The notes under the pieces were generated by a model, which made no database searches, had not been told where the DNA came from, and saw nothing but the letters and a program-made list of their open reading frames with translations. DNA of 64,000 nucleotides from Streptomyces flavofungini. Lineage in GTDB: Bacteria > Actinomycetota > Actinomycetes > Streptomycetales > Streptomycetaceae. The translations under genes and the position numbers were made by a program. The stretch covers positions 620,001 to 684,000 of the forward strand of contig NZ_BMVR01000003.1 in NCBI RefSeq assembly GCF_014650815.1. The letters run 5' to 3'. Below, in pieces: positions 24,064 to 35,937 of the stretch. Each line of letters starts with the position of its first letter. Position 1 is the first letter of the stretch.

Positions 24064-25644
24064 CTACTCCGCACCCACCCGCGCGAACAGCGGCCGTGCC
24101 GTCGGCAGGCGGCCGTCCGTCGCCGCGCACTGCGCCGCCACCTGGGCCGCGGACTCCGGCAGGAACGGGCCGAGTTGGTCCGCGAGCGTGCGGCACGCCC
24201 CGACCAGCGCGGCGAGGACCCCGTCGAGGCGTTCCCCCGCCGCCCGGTCGCCCGCCCGCTCGGCCTTGGCCAGCTCCCACGGCCGCGTGCCGTCGATACA
24301 GCGGTCGGCCTCCTGAACGACCCGCCACACGGCGGCCGTCGCCCGCCGGAAGTCGAAGTCCGCGAGGGCGTCGTCGACGTGACCGGCAACGTCACGGCAG
24401 ACGGCCACCAGCCGCTCGGTGCCCTCGGCCGCAGCGCCCTCGCCCCCAGCGCCCTCGCCCCCAGCGCCGTCGGCCACAGCCCCCTCGGCCACCGTGCCCC
24501 GCCCCGGCACCCGGCCGTCCCGGAACCGGTGCACCATCGTCACGACCCGGTTGACGAGGTTCCCGAGCCCGCCCGCGAGATCGGCGTTCGCGCGCGCCAC
24601 GAGCCGCTCCCGGGTGAAGTCCGCGTCCCCGACCCGGGGCACCTCGCGCAGCAGCCACCAGCGGACCGCGTCCGTGCCGAACTCCGCGACCAGCTCCGCC
24701 GGATCGACCGTCGTGCCGCTGGATTTGCTGATCTTGCTGCCGTCGACGGTGAGGTAGTCGTGCACCAGGATGTCGGTGGGCAGCGGCAGGCCGGCCGACA
24801 GGAGCATGGCGGGCCAGTAGACGGCGTGGAAGCGGACGACGCCCTTCCCGAGCAGGTGGCTGCGGCGGTCGGCGCCGGTCCACCACTGGTCGTACGCGGG
24901 GTCGTCGGTGCCGTAGCCGAGGCTCGTCACGTAGTTGCCGAGTGCGTCCCACCACACGTACACGACCTGTTCGGGGTCGTCGGGGACGGGGATGCCCCAG
25001 CCGCGGGCGCGGGTCCCCGAGCGGGACACGGAGAAGTCGTGCAGGCCGCTCTCGATCAGGGCGAGGACCTCGTTGCGGCGCACGGCGGGCTCGACGCGCA
25101 GGCGGCCGGAGGAGATCAGCTCGTGCAGGTGGCCCGCGTACCGGGAGAGGCGGAAGAACCAGTTCTCCTCGGCGACCGGCCGGGGCTCCGTCCCGTGCTC
25201 GGCGCAGCGTCCTCCGACGAGTTCGGCGGGCGTGTAGAACTGCTCGCAGCCGACGCAGTACAGGCCTTCGTAGTGCCTGCGGTACAGGTCGCCGGAGTCC
25301 GCGCAGCGCCGCCACAGCCGCTCCACGCCGACACGGTGGCGCGGGTCGCGGCTGGTGCGGATGAAATCGTCGAACGACAGGGCCAGCGGGGCGCGCAGCG
25401 CGGCGAACGCGTCCGCGTTGCGGTCCACCAGGTCCTGCACGGGGACGCCTTCGGCCTCGGCGGCGAGGACGTTCTTGAGGGAGTTGTCGTCCGTGCCGGT
25501 GAGGAAGCGGACCTTGTCTCCCCGGTGGCGGCGGTGGCGGGCCAGCACGTCCGCCTGGACGAGTTCGAGGGCGAAGCCCAGGTGGGGGCGGGAGTTGACG
25601 TACGGAATGGTCGTGGTGACGTAGGTCGTACGGGGTGTGGTCAT
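24064..25644 (-). CDS. metG: Methionyl-tRNA synthetase, zinc CxxC/CxxH type
   Basis: 526 residues. It charges tRNA-Met with methionine. Signatures: NSRPHLGFALE (HIGH box at 20-23), the zinc knuckle Cys130, Cys133, Cys147 and His150 (CVGC, CAEH), WWDALGNYVT, and DGSKISKSSG (KMSKS box at 304-308). A low-complexity Gly/Ala/Glu insert sits near residue 410. The usual Streptomyces MetRS, as I recall it, starts with an SALPYINGIKHLGN-type sequence, so this is probably a second, divergent enzyme. Such copies can protect from MetRS inhibitors. It is preceded by a Met-Met leader peptide and a terminator-like hairpin, and followed after 91 bases by the ABC exporter operon. Confidence 0.9.
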   Translation of the reverse strand: MTTPRTTYVTTTIPYVNSRPHLGFALELVQADVLARHRRHRGDKVRFLTGTDDNSLKNVLAAEAEGVPVQDLVDRNADAFAALRAPLALSFDDFIRTSRDPRHRVGVERLWRRCADSGDLYRRHYEGLYCVGCEQFYTPAELVGGRCAEHGTEPRPVAEENWFFRLSRYAGHLHELISSGRLRVEPAVRRNEVLALIESGLHDFSVSRSGTRARGWGIPVPDDPEQVVYVWWDALGNYVTSLGYGTDDPAYDQWWTGADRRSHLLGKGVVRFHAVYWPAMLLSAGLPLPTDILVHDYLTVDGSKISKSSGTTVDPAELVAEFGTDAVRWWLLREVPRVGDADFTRERLVARANADLAGGLGNLVNRVVTMVHRFRDGRVPGRGTVAEGAVADGAGGEGAGGEGAAAEGTERLVAVCRDVAGHVDDALADFDFRRATAAVWRVVQEADRCIDGTRPWELAKAERAGDRAAGERLDGVLAALVGACRTLADQLGPFLPESAAQVAAQCAATDGRLPTARPLFARVGAE

Positions 25645-25700
25645 GGGAGCCTCCAGGATCTCCGGGTGGGAGAGGCGGGGCTCCGTGCCGTGCGACAGAA

Positions 25701-25723
25701 CGAGGCCCCGTCTCGGGGCCTCG
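25701..25723 (-). terminator. Attenuator-like hairpin in metG leader
   Basis: Nine-base perfect arms, CGAGGCCCC and GGGGCCTCG, with a 5-base loop, 57 bases before metG and 16 bases after the leader peptide stop. A weak T-rich stretch follows on the minus strand. Its placement fits an attenuation terminator. Confidence 0.55.
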
Positions 25724-25739
25724 GACACGCGCGTCCGGG

Positions 25740-25793
25740 TCAGCGGCCCCGCAGGCGGGGCATCATGGCGACGCGGAACTCGGGCGTGATCAT
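25740..25793 (-). CDS. Putative leader peptide with tandem Met codons
   Basis: A 17-codon frame, MITPEFRVAMMPRLRGR, ends 95 bases before metG. Three of the 17 codons are Met, two of them adjacent at positions 10-11. A second small hairpin (CCCCGC/GCGGGG type, about 25746-25760) covers the last codons, and the terminator-like hairpin follows. A ribosome short of Met-tRNA would stall at Met-Met. This is an inferred ribosome-mediated attenuator. The metG leader and MFS promoter region (25645-26035) holds no other gene. Confidence 0.5.
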   Translation of the reverse strand: MITPEFRVAMMPRLRGR

Positions 25794-25934
25794 GCGGGGA
25801 TGCTAGCAGCGGGGCTGGTGGCGGGACCTGTTGTTTTCCGTCGGGTACGCGCTGTGGGCCGACCATGGGGTCGCTTACCTGCCAGACCGGGCCCCGCACC
25901 TCCTGTTGGACTGATGCGCGCCCTCAGCGTGCCC

Positions 25935-26000
25935 ACATCGATGCGTGTGCCCGCCGCTGTCGGCGCTTCCGCATCGATGTGTCGATACGTCGATGTGTCG
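25935..26000. promoter_or_regulatory. Inverted and direct repeats before MFS gene
   Basis: ACATCGATGC (25935-25944) and GCATCGATGT (25971-25980) are perfect 10-base inverted repeats with a 26-base spacer. TCGATGTGTCG then occurs twice as a direct repeat (about 25974-25984 and 25990-26000). The cluster lies 36-101 bases before the MFS start and looks like a multi-site operator. No regulator gene is adjacent. Confidence 0.6.
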
Positions 26001-26035
26001 CTCTCCATCGGAACTCCGCCAGGACGGACCCGCCC

Positions 26036-27223
26036 ATGCCTCAAGCCGCCCCGCCCACCGCCGAGCGCACCCGCGCGAATCCCCGCTCCACACTGATCAG
26101 CTGGCTCGCCGTCTGCTCCGTCACAGCGGGGCTCTTCGCCATCGTCACCGTGGAGATCCTGCCGATCGGCCTGCTCCCCGCGATCGGGCGGAGCTTCGAC
26201 GTCACGGACGGCACGGCCGGGCTGACCATGACGATGCCGGGCTTCCTGGCCGCGCTGTCCGCACCGCTGGTGACGACGGCCACGGCCCGCGTGGACCGGC
26301 GGATCATGCTGTGTGCCTTCATGGCGCTCCTCGCGGCGGCGAACCTCGTCGTGGTGGTGGCACCGGCGTACTGGCTGGTCCTGGTCTCCCGGGTCCTTGT
26401 CGGCGTCACCATCGGCGGGTTCTGGTCGATCGCGGCCGGGCTCGCGGGGCGCCTGGTGCCGCCGGAGTCCGTCGCCAGGGCGACGGCGGTGATCTTCTCC
26501 GCGGTGCCGCTCGGGTCGGTGCTCGGCGTGCCGCTCGGCACCTTCGTGGGGGAGGCCGCCGGATGGCGGACGGCCTTCATCGTCATGGGAGTTCTGAGCG
26601 TGGGCGTCTGGGGCGTGATGCTGGCGGTGCTGCCGCCGCTGCCGCCGGGAGAGGTCCTGCGGGTGAGCGTGCTGCGGGCCGCGCTGCGCGGGCCCGGCAC
26701 CCGCTGGGCGCTGCTCGTGACGTTCCTCGTCGTCCTCGCGCACTTCGGGGCCTATACGTACGTGGCGCCGTTCCTGCGCCGGGTCACGGGCGTGGGCCCG
26801 GCCGTGGTCACCGTGTTCCTGCTGGTGTACGGCGCCGCCGGGATCGCCGGGAACTTCCTCGGGGGCGCCGTGGTGGCGCGCCGGCCGCGGGCCGCGTTCG
26901 CGGGCGCCGCCGGGCTGATCGCCGTGGCGGCGCTGCTGCTGCCCGTGCTGGGGGACCGGCCGGGCGGGGCGGTGGCGCTGCTGGCGGTGTGGGGGATCGC
27001 GTTCGGTGCCGTGCCGGTGTGCTCGGGGGCCTGGTTCGCGGCGGCGGTGCCGCGCTCCCCGGAGGCGGCGTCGGTGCTCTTCACGGCCTCGTTCCAGGCG
27101 ACGCTCTCGCTGGGGGCGCTGGCCGGTGGCGCGGTGGTGGACCGGGGGTCGCCGTCGGCGGTGATGGTGCTCGGCGGGCTGACGGCGGTGCTCGCCGTCG
27201 GGGCGGCGGGGCTGCGCCGGTGA
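26036..27223 (+). CDS. MFS transporter (sugar/arabinose-efflux-like, AraJ type)
   Basis: 395 residues from ATG 26036. There are twelve membrane helices, and the N-terminal motif is TVEILPIGLLPAIGRSFDVTDGTAGLTMT. This is the hallmark of the DHA1 branch that includes AraJ, PbuE and Streptomyces CmlR-like exporters. The motif C region SAVPLGSVLGVPLGTFVGEAAGWRTAF supports an antiporter. Substrate unknown. The promoter region carries strong repeats. Confidence 0.88.
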   Translation: MPQAAPPTAERTRANPRSTLISWLAVCSVTAGLFAIVTVEILPIGLLPAIGRSFDVTDGTAGLTMTMPGFLAALSAPLVTTATARVDRRIMLCAFMALLAAANLVVVVAPAYWLVLVSRVLVGVTIGGFWSIAAGLAGRLVPPESVARATAVIFSAVPLGSVLGVPLGTFVGEAAGWRTAFIVMGVLSVGVWGVMLAVLPPLPPGEVLRVSVLRAALRGPGTRWALLVTFLVVLAHFGAYTYVAPFLRRVTGVGPAVVTVFLLVYGAAGIAGNFLGGAVVARRPRAAFAGAAGLIAVAALLLPVLGDRPGGAVALLAVWGIAFGAVPVCSGAWFAAAVPRSPEAASVLFTASFQATLSLGALAGGAVVDRGSPSAVMVLGGLTAVLAVGAAGLRR

Positions 27224-27230
27224 CCTGGGC

Positions 27231-27257
27231 GGCGCCCACCGTGCGACGGTGGGCGCC
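27231..27257. terminator. Bidirectional terminator hairpin
   Basis: Perfect 12-base stem (GGCGCCCACCGT with its complement) and a 3-base loop, between the convergent MFS and aldo/keto reductase genes. Confidence 0.75.
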
Positions 27258-27288
27258 AGTACCTGGGTGCCCCGTGGCGCGACGGGTG

Positions 27289-28161
27289 TCAGACGGCGGC
27301 CGCGAGCGCCTCGAACTGCGCGTCGGTCAGGGTGATGCCCGCGGCGGCGGTGTTCTGCTCCAGGTGCGCCACCTTGGACGTGCCCGGGATGGGCAGGACC
27401 ACCGGCGAGCGGCGCAGCAGCCAGGCGAGGGCGAGCTGCGACGGCGAGGCGCCGTGCTCCTTGGCGGCGGCGTCGAGCGGGCCGCCCGGCCGGGCCAGCT
27501 CACCCGTGGCCATCGGGAACCACGGGATGAACGCGATGCCCTCGCGCTCGGCGTACTCAAGGACGTCCTCCGAGCCGCGGTTGACCAGGTTGTACTGGTT
27601 CTGCACGGAGACGATCTCGGCGTGCTCGCGGGCCTCCTTGAGCTGATCCACCGTCACCTCGGAGACGCCGATGTGGCGGATCTTGCCCTCCTTCTGCAGC
27701 AGCACCAGCTCGCCGAGCTGGTCGGCCAGCGGGACCTGCTCGTCGATGCGGTGCAGCTGGAACAGGTCGATGCGCTCCAGACCGAGGTGACGCAGGCTCA
27801 ACTCCGTCTGCTGGCGCAGGTATTCGGGGCGGCCCAGGGCGCGCCAGTCGTCCGGTCCCGACCGGGACAGGCCGGCCTTCGTGGCGATGACCAGGTCGTC
27901 GGCGTAGGGCTGCAGGGCCTCGCGGATCAGCACCTCGTTGACGATGGGGCCGTAGGAGTCGGCGGTGTCGATGAACGTGACGCCCAGCTCCACGGCACGC
28001 CGCAGCACGCGAACGGCCTCGTCCCGGTCCTTGGGCTCGCCCCAGACGCCCGGTCCGGTGAGTTGCATCGCGCCGTAGCCGAGCCGGTTGACGGGCAGGT
28101 CGCCGCCGAGGGCGAAGGTGCCCGAGGCGTCGGCGGGGCGCGAGGTGTTCGAGGTGCTCAT
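27289..28161 (-). CDS. Aldo/keto reductase
   Basis: 290 residues from ATG 28161 (AAAGGA upstream). The NADPH-dependent barrel signatures are [23 protein letters not shown] with the catalytic Asp and Tyr, [12 protein letters not shown] with the catalytic Lys, [12 protein letters not shown] with the His, and [24 protein letters not shown] near the C-terminus. It reduces aldehydes or ketones of unknown identity. Monocistronic; next upstream on the same strand is the DJ-1 gene. Confidence 0.92.
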   Translation of the reverse strand: MSTSNTSRPADASGTFALGGDLPVNRLGYGAMQLTGPGVWGEPKDRDEAVRVLRRAVELGVTFIDTADSYGPIVNEVLIREALQPYADDLVIATKAGLSRSGPDDWRALGRPEYLRQQTELSLRHLGLERIDLFQLHRIDEQVPLADQLGELVLLQKEGKIRHIGVSEVTVDQLKEAREHAEIVSVQNQYNLVNRGSEDVLEYAEREGIAFIPWFPMATGELARPGGPLDAAAKEHGASPSQLALAWLLRRSPVVLPIPGTSKVAHLEQNTAAAGITLTDAQFEALAAAV

Positions 28162-28378
28162 GGGAGCGGTCCTTTCACGGCGTGCGTACGACAAGATGTG
28201 TGGTTCCGAACCTAGGTGCAAGAACGCGTGAATCACGGATTCAGCCGTGCAGCGACAGCCCTCGGGCGTACCGCCGGACGGGCGGTCGCCCGGCGTCACG
28301 TCGGACAGGACAGGGCCGGAAGCCGCTGGTGGGAGGTGGACGGGTGGTGTTGCCCGCCCACCACGGCTCCGGGGCCCG

Positions 28379-29107
28379 TCAGGTCGGCTGCGTGTCGCCG
28401 GTTCCGGCCCGTCCGCCGATCTGCTTCAGGAGCTCCGCGGCCAGCGGGGCCGAGGAGGCCGGGTTCTGGCCGGTGATCAGGTTGCGGTCGACGACCACGT
28501 ACGGGGCCCACGGCTCGCCCTCCTGGAAGTCGGCCCCGGCCGCGACGAGGCGGTCCTGGAGCAGCCACTTCGCACGGTCGGCGAGACCGGCCTGGGTCTC
28601 CTCGGCGTTGGTGAACCCGGTGAGGCGGTAGCCCGCGAAGGCGTTGGTGCCGTCGGCCTTGGCGGCGGCAAGCAGCGCGGCCGACGCGTGGCAGACGACG
28701 GCCAGTGGCTTGCCCGATGCCAGGGCCAGGGTCAGCAGTGCGCCGGAGGTGGCGTCGACGGCGAGGTCCTCCATCGGGCCGTGGCCGCCCGGGTAGTAGA
28801 CCGCGGCGTAGTCGGCCAGGTCCACGTCCGCCAGCCGGACCGGCGACCGGAGCCCGGTGAACGCCGCGAGCCCGGCGGCGATCCGGTCGGCGCCGTCCTG
28901 GCCGCCGTTGGCCTCGGGTGCCAGGCTGCCCCGGTCCACGGGCGGCACGACGCCGCCCGGCGTGGCGACCACGATCTCGTGGCCCGCCGCCCGGAACGCC
29001 TCGTACGGAGCGACGGCCTCCTCGGCCCAGAAGCCGGTGGGGTGCCGGGTCCCGTCGGCGAGCGTCCAGAACGCGGCGCCGGTCATGACGTAAAGAATCT
29101 TCGACAT
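28379..29107 (-). CDS. DJ-1/PfpI-family protein (class I glutamine amidotransferase-like)
   Basis: 242 residues. It begins [17 protein letters not shown] and contains [15 protein letters not shown] and [11 protein letters not shown], with the nucleophile-elbow Cys139 followed by His. The length and the cap region fit the HchA/Hsp31 branch, which shows glyoxalase III, deglycase or chaperone activity. Divergent from the F420-reductase-like gene; the 18-base dyad between them may control both. Confidence 0.88.
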   Translation of the reverse strand: MSKILYVMTGAAFWTLADGTRHPTGFWAEEAVAPYEAFRAAGHEIVVATPGGVVPPVDRGSLAPEANGGQDGADRIAAGLAAFTGLRSPVRLADVDLADYAAVYYPGGHGPMEDLAVDATSGALLTLALASGKPLAVVCHASAALLAAAKADGTNAFAGYRLTGFTNAEETQAGLADRAKWLLQDRLVAAGADFQEGEPWAPYVVVDRNLITGQNPASSAPLAAELLKQIGGRAGTGDTQPT

Positions 29108-29162
29108 ACCCCGAACGTAGGCGGCCGCCGCCATAGGAAACCAATAGAAAAGCCACTGGCAG

Positions 29163-29180
29163 CCATTGGATATTCAATGG
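29163..29180. promoter_or_regulatory. Dyad in DJ-1 / oxidoreductase divergent region
   Basis: CCATTG and CAATGG are perfect arms around GATATT, in an AT-rich patch of an otherwise GC-rich 254-base region. CCAATAG and CCACTGG near 29140-29158 are partial copies. It is a likely operator; no regulator gene is adjacent. Confidence 0.5.
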
Positions 29181-29361
29181 TGCGCGGGGAATATCCGGGC
29201 GGTGTCCAAGGCCCAGCAGGCAGACCGGGACGGACGCCGTGCGCGCGGGCGGCAGTCGCACTTATTCCCCGTATCCAGCGGAAATAGTGCCGGTCACCCC
29301 GGGGTTGGGTGCACACATGCGGCAGCGGCACCCCCGTCGCGCCACGGCTCTGGAGGACCCC

Positions 29362-30024
29362 ATGAAGATCGGCATCATCGGCGCGGGCAACATCGGCGGC
29401 AATCTCACCCGGCGCCTGACGAAGCTGGGACACGACGTGTCCGTGGCGAACTCCCGGGGCCCGGCCACCCTCACCGCCCTCGCCGAGGAGACCGGCGCCA
29501 CCCCCGTGACCGTCGCCGAGGCCGCGCACGGCGCCGAGCTCGTCGTCGTGACCGTGCCGCTGAAGAACGTCCCCGACCTGCCGTCCGGCCTGTTCGACGG
29601 GGCCGCCGACGGCTTCGTCGTGCTCGACACCGGCAACTACTACCCCAAGGAGCGCGACGGCAGGATCGACGCCATCGAGGACGGCGGCGTGACGGAGAGC
29701 CGCTGGACCGAGCAGCACATCGGCCACCCGGTCATCAAGGCGTTCAACGGCACCTACGCCCAGGACATCCTCGACAAGCCGCTCCCCAAGGGCGACCCCG
29801 AGCGCATCGCGCTGCCCGTCGCCGGGGACGACGAGGCCGCCAAGAAGGTGGTCCGCGACCTGATCGACGACCTCGGCTTCGACACCGTGGACGCGGGCGG
29901 CATCGACGACTCCTGGCGCCAGCAGCCCGACACCCCCGTCTACGGACTGCGGGCCGGAGTCGCGGCGGTCACCGACGCGCTCGCGGCGGCGTCCCCCGAG
30001 CGCCCGGAGACGTTCCGGGCCTAG
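29362..30024 (+). CDS. NADPH:F420 reductase-like NAD(P)-binding protein
   Basis: 220 residues from ATG 29362 (GGAGGA before it). The Rossmann motif KIGIIGAGNIGGNLTRRLTKLGHDVSVANSRG starts the protein. LVVVTVPLKNVPDLP and DTGNYYP follow, then GHPVIKAFNGTYAQDI, the family hallmark. F420 reductases (Fno) move hydride between NADPH and F420; many actinobacterial relatives act on other substrates. Confidence 0.85.
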   Translation: MKIGIIGAGNIGGNLTRRLTKLGHDVSVANSRGPATLTALAEETGATPVTVAEAAHGAELVVVTVPLKNVPDLPSGLFDGAADGFVVLDTGNYYPKERDGRIDAIEDGGVTESRWTEQHIGHPVIKAFNGTYAQDILDKPLPKGDPERIALPVAGDDEAAKKVVRDLIDDLGFDTVDAGGIDDSWRQQPDTPVYGLRAGVAAVTDALAAASPERPETFRA

Positions 30025-30042
30025 GGCCTGTTTCCGGGCCCG

Positions 30043-30073
30043 GGCGACCGGTTCAAGGACCCAGGCGACCGGT

Positions 30074-30079
<6 letters not shown>
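30043..30079. repeat. 21-base tandem repeat
   Basis: GGCGACCGGTTCAAGG occurs at 30043-30058 and 30064-30079 (period 21). It overlaps the 3' end of the peptide-transporter ATPase gene. It is probably a local duplication. Confidence 0.6.
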
Positions 30080-33100
<3,021 letters not shown>

Positions 33101-33104
<4 letters not shown>

Positions 33105-34051
33105 GTGCGGCTTCCCCTCGGGTCGAGGATGTCCCGCAGCGCGTCGCCGAGCAGGGTGAACGCGAGCACGGTCAGGAACAGACAGGTGCTCGGGATGACG
33201 AAGTACATGGGGTCCGTGTCGTAGAAGGCGACGCTCTCGGCGATCATCTGGCCCCAGGAGGGCGTCGGCGGCCGGACGCCGACACCGAGGTAGCTCAGCG
33301 CCGCCTCGGTGGCGATCATGCCGGGGATGATCAGGGTGGTGTACGCGATGACGGGCCCGGCGACGCCGGGAAGGATGTCGCGGGTGAGGATCCGCCAGGG
33401 ACCCGAGCCGCCCACGCGGGCGGCGTCGACGTACTCGCGGTGCTTGAGCGAGAGGGTCTGGCCGCGCACCACGCGGGCGATGCCGGGCCAGCCGAACAGG
33501 CCGATGACGGCGGTCATCAGGAGGATCCGGTTGACGTCCTTGGCCACCGACATCATCGCGATCATGAAGATCAGGGAGGGGAAGGACATGGTGAGGTCCA
33601 TGATCCGGCTGAGGACGGCGTCGACGCGGCCGCCGAAGTAACCGGCCGCGACCCCGGCCGCCGTGCCCGCGATCACGACGATCGCCGTGGCGGCGAAGGC
33701 GATGAGCAGGGAGACCTGGGCGCCGTGCACGACCCGGGCGAACAGGTCGCGGCCGGTGACGGGTTCGACGCCCAGCCAGTGGTCGGCGGAGATCCCGCCG
33801 AGCGCCCCGATGGGCTGCCCGCCGAGGTAGGGGTCGACCGCGGTCTTGTCGAACTCCTCGGGCGACCAGCCGCCCAGGGCGCTCAGCAGCGGAGCGGCGA
33901 TCGCCATGACGGCGAAGAGCGCGACGATGACGAGGGAGATCTTCGCCGAGGTGCGGCGGCGGAGTTCCGCGCGGGCGAGGCGCCAGGGGCCGCTGCCCGC
34001 CGCGACCGGTTCCGGAGTGGCCGCGGGGGTCTTCGAGGTGAGGGTGGTCAT
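33101..34051 (-). CDS. Peptide ABC transporter permease (DppC/OppC-like)
   Basis: 316 residues from ATG 34051. The N-terminal helix IVALFAVMAIAAPLL is followed by HWLGVEPVTGRDLFARVVHGAQVSL, the DppC hallmark, and the EAA loop REYVDAARVGGSGPWRIL. It ends LGDALRDILDPR. It overlaps the DppB-like start by 4 bases. Confidence 0.93.
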
Positions 34052-34065
34052 GGTCGGGGCGCCCC

Positions 34066-35808
34066 TCAGCCGTTGCTCTTGGACGGGTCCTTGAGGCCGA
34101 CCGTGGCGTAGTCGAGCTGGCCGCCGAAGGACGTCTGGCCGTACGCGCCCGCGATGTTGCTGCCGAGGACCAGCGGCCAGCGGCGCACCAGGACCGGGAC
34201 GGTCGGGGCCTTGGCGAGGATCTCGCCGTCCAGCTCCCGCCAGGCGGCGCCGGCCTTCTTGGCGTCCGTCATGGCGGCGATCTCGTCCATGCGCCGCATG
34301 GTCGGCTTGTCGCGGAACAGCGAGTGGTTGCCCGTGTTGCCCTTCTCCTTGATGTAGCGGCCGTCGAAGACGAAGGGCAGGAACGTCGAGCCGGACGGAT
34401 AGTCCGGGCACCAGCCCGTGTAGACCAGGTCGGTGCGGTTCTTGGTGTCGCCGATCGTGGCGTAGAACGCGGACGGGTCGACGGTCTCGATGGTGACCTT
34501 GATCCCGGCCTTGCCGAGCGACTCCTGTATCGCCTCGGCCCGGCCCTTGTCGCCGGTGGAGACGGTCATCTTGGTCGAGAACCCGCCCGGCTTGCCCGCC
34601 TCCTTCAGGAGCTGCTTGGCCTTGGCGACGTCACCGGCGACGGGGACCTTGAGGGTGTCGGGCTGCTTGCCGCCGAAGAGCGACGCCGGCATGTAGGCCG
34701 TCGACGGGTCATTGAACGCGGGGCCGCCGGAGGCGGTGAGCACCGACTCCCGGTCAAGGGCGTACTGCACTGCCTGACGGACCTTCACCTCGCTGAACGG
34801 GCCGCGTCCGGTGTGCATTTGGACCATGTCGGTGCAGTTGGTGGACTCGGCGATCAGCCGCTTCTTGACCTCGGCGCTCGGCAGCACCTTGGCGGCGCTC
34901 TCGGGCCGCACCGCTCCCCAGGAGACGGCGGAGGCGTCCGCGCCCTGCGAGGCGATGAGCCGGTCGTCGATCTGGTTGGCCTTGAGGCCCATCACCATCA
35001 CGAGCTTGTCCGGGTGGGCCTTGCGCACCGAGTCGGTCGAGGCCTTCCAGTGCGGGTTGCGCACGAGCACCAGCTTCTTCCCGCGCTGGTACGAGTCGAC
35101 CTTGTAGGGGCCGGACGAGAAGGGCCTGTTGTCGTACTGCGGGCCCTTGTCGCGCTTCTTCGGCACCGGCGCGAACGTCGGCATCACGGTGACGTTGCGG
35201 AACTCCGCGAAGGGCTTGCGCAGTTCGAAGACGATCGTGTGGGCGTCGGGCGTCTTCACGGAGTCGAGGTGCCTGCCCTCGGCCGGGCCTTGGTAGCCCT
35301 TGGCCCCGGCGAGGTAGCGGGCCGCGTAGTCGGCGCCGCCGGGCAGGTCGGGGGAGAAGGACCGCTCGACGTTGTACTTGATGTCCTGGGCGGTGACGGG
35401 GGTGCCGTCCTCGTACTTGATGCCCTTCTTCAGGCGGAAGGTCCAGGTCCTGGCCCCGTTGGAGGGGGTGCCGAGGTCGGCCGCGAGGTCGGGGACGAGT
35501 TCGCCGCCCGCGGTGCCGGGGGCGGCCTTGTAGGTGACGAGGGTGCGGTAGAGCAGCCGGGTGCCGAAGTCCATGTCGTTCATCACCCAGTTGCGGGCCG
35601 GGTCGAGGTGGGTGAAGTCCTGGTTGGACAGGACGGTCAGGGTGCCGCCGCGCTGCGGAGTGCCGCCGACCACGGCCCCGGCGTTGAGCGTCGCGGGATT
35701 CTTGCCGCCCCGTCCCTTGCCCGAACCGGAGCCGGAACAGCCCGCCGTGCCAAGGGTGACGGCCGTCGCCAGGACGGCGGCGACGGCGGTGAGGGTGCGC
35801 TTGTTCAT
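34066..35808 (-). CDS. Peptide-binding lipoprotein of ABC importer
   Basis: 580 residues. The N-terminal lipoprotein signal has lipobox LGTAGC (Cys24), then a Ser/Gly linker. The body is a family 5 solute-binding protein: LTVLSNQDFTHLDPARNW, LVPDLAADLG, WTFRLKKGIKYEDGTPVTAQDIKYNVERSF, SSGPYKVDSYQRG and VRQAVQYALDR. It captures oligopeptides outside the cell. It is the first gene of the importer operon, divergent from the Xaa-Pro aminopeptidase. The shared 130-base region carries the 16-base motif found at the hydroxyproline genes, so hydroxyproline- or proline-rich peptides are the likely cargo. Confidence 0.92.
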   Translation of the reverse strand: MNKRTLTAVAAVLATAVTLGTAGCSGSGSGKGRGGKNPATLNAGAVVGGTPQRGGTLTVLSNQDFTHLDPARNWVMNDMDFGTRLLYRTLVTYKAAPGTAGGELVPDLAADLGTPSNGARTWTFRLKKGIKYEDGTPVTAQDIKYNVERSFSPDLPGGADYAARYLAGAKGYQGPAEGRHLDSVKTPDAHTIVFELRKPFAEFRNVTVMPTFAPVPKKRDKGPQYDNRPFSSGPYKVDSYQRGKKLVLVRNPHWKASTDSVRKAHPDKLVMVMGLKANQIDDRLIASQGADASAVSWGAVRPESAAKVLPSAEVKKRLIAESTNCTDMVQMHTGRGPFSEVKVRQAVQYALDRESVLTASGGPAFNDPSTAYMPASLFGGKQPDTLKVPVAGDVAKAKQLLKEAGKPGGFSTKMTVSTGDKGRAEAIQESLGKAGIKVTIETVDPSAFYATIGDTKNRTDLVYTGWCPDYPSGSTFLPFVFDGRYIKEKGNTGNHSLFRDKPTMRRMDEIAAMTDAKKAGAAWRELDGEILAKAPTVPVLVRRWPLVLGSNIAGAYGQTSFGGQLDYATVGLKDPSKSNG

Positions 35809-35874
35809 CAGTGGTCACTCCGAGAACAGTCGGCCAGCCCGAACGTGGCTGGAATGTGACCGGTAACATAGTAA

Positions 35875-35890
35875 TGTGAAATTGTACTGG
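35875..35890 (+). promoter_or_regulatory. 16-base regulon motif, copy 1 (importer / aminopeptidase)
   Basis: TGTGAAATTGTACTGG matches copy 2 at 13 of 16 bases. A weaker relative starts 20 bases upstream (35855, TGTGACCGGTAACATA). It lies between the divergent peptide importer and aminopeptidase genes. Confidence 0.6.
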
Positions 35891-35937
35891 CAAGGCATCG
35901 ACCCGTCCGTTACTCACCTGTGTCCGAAGGGATCCCT

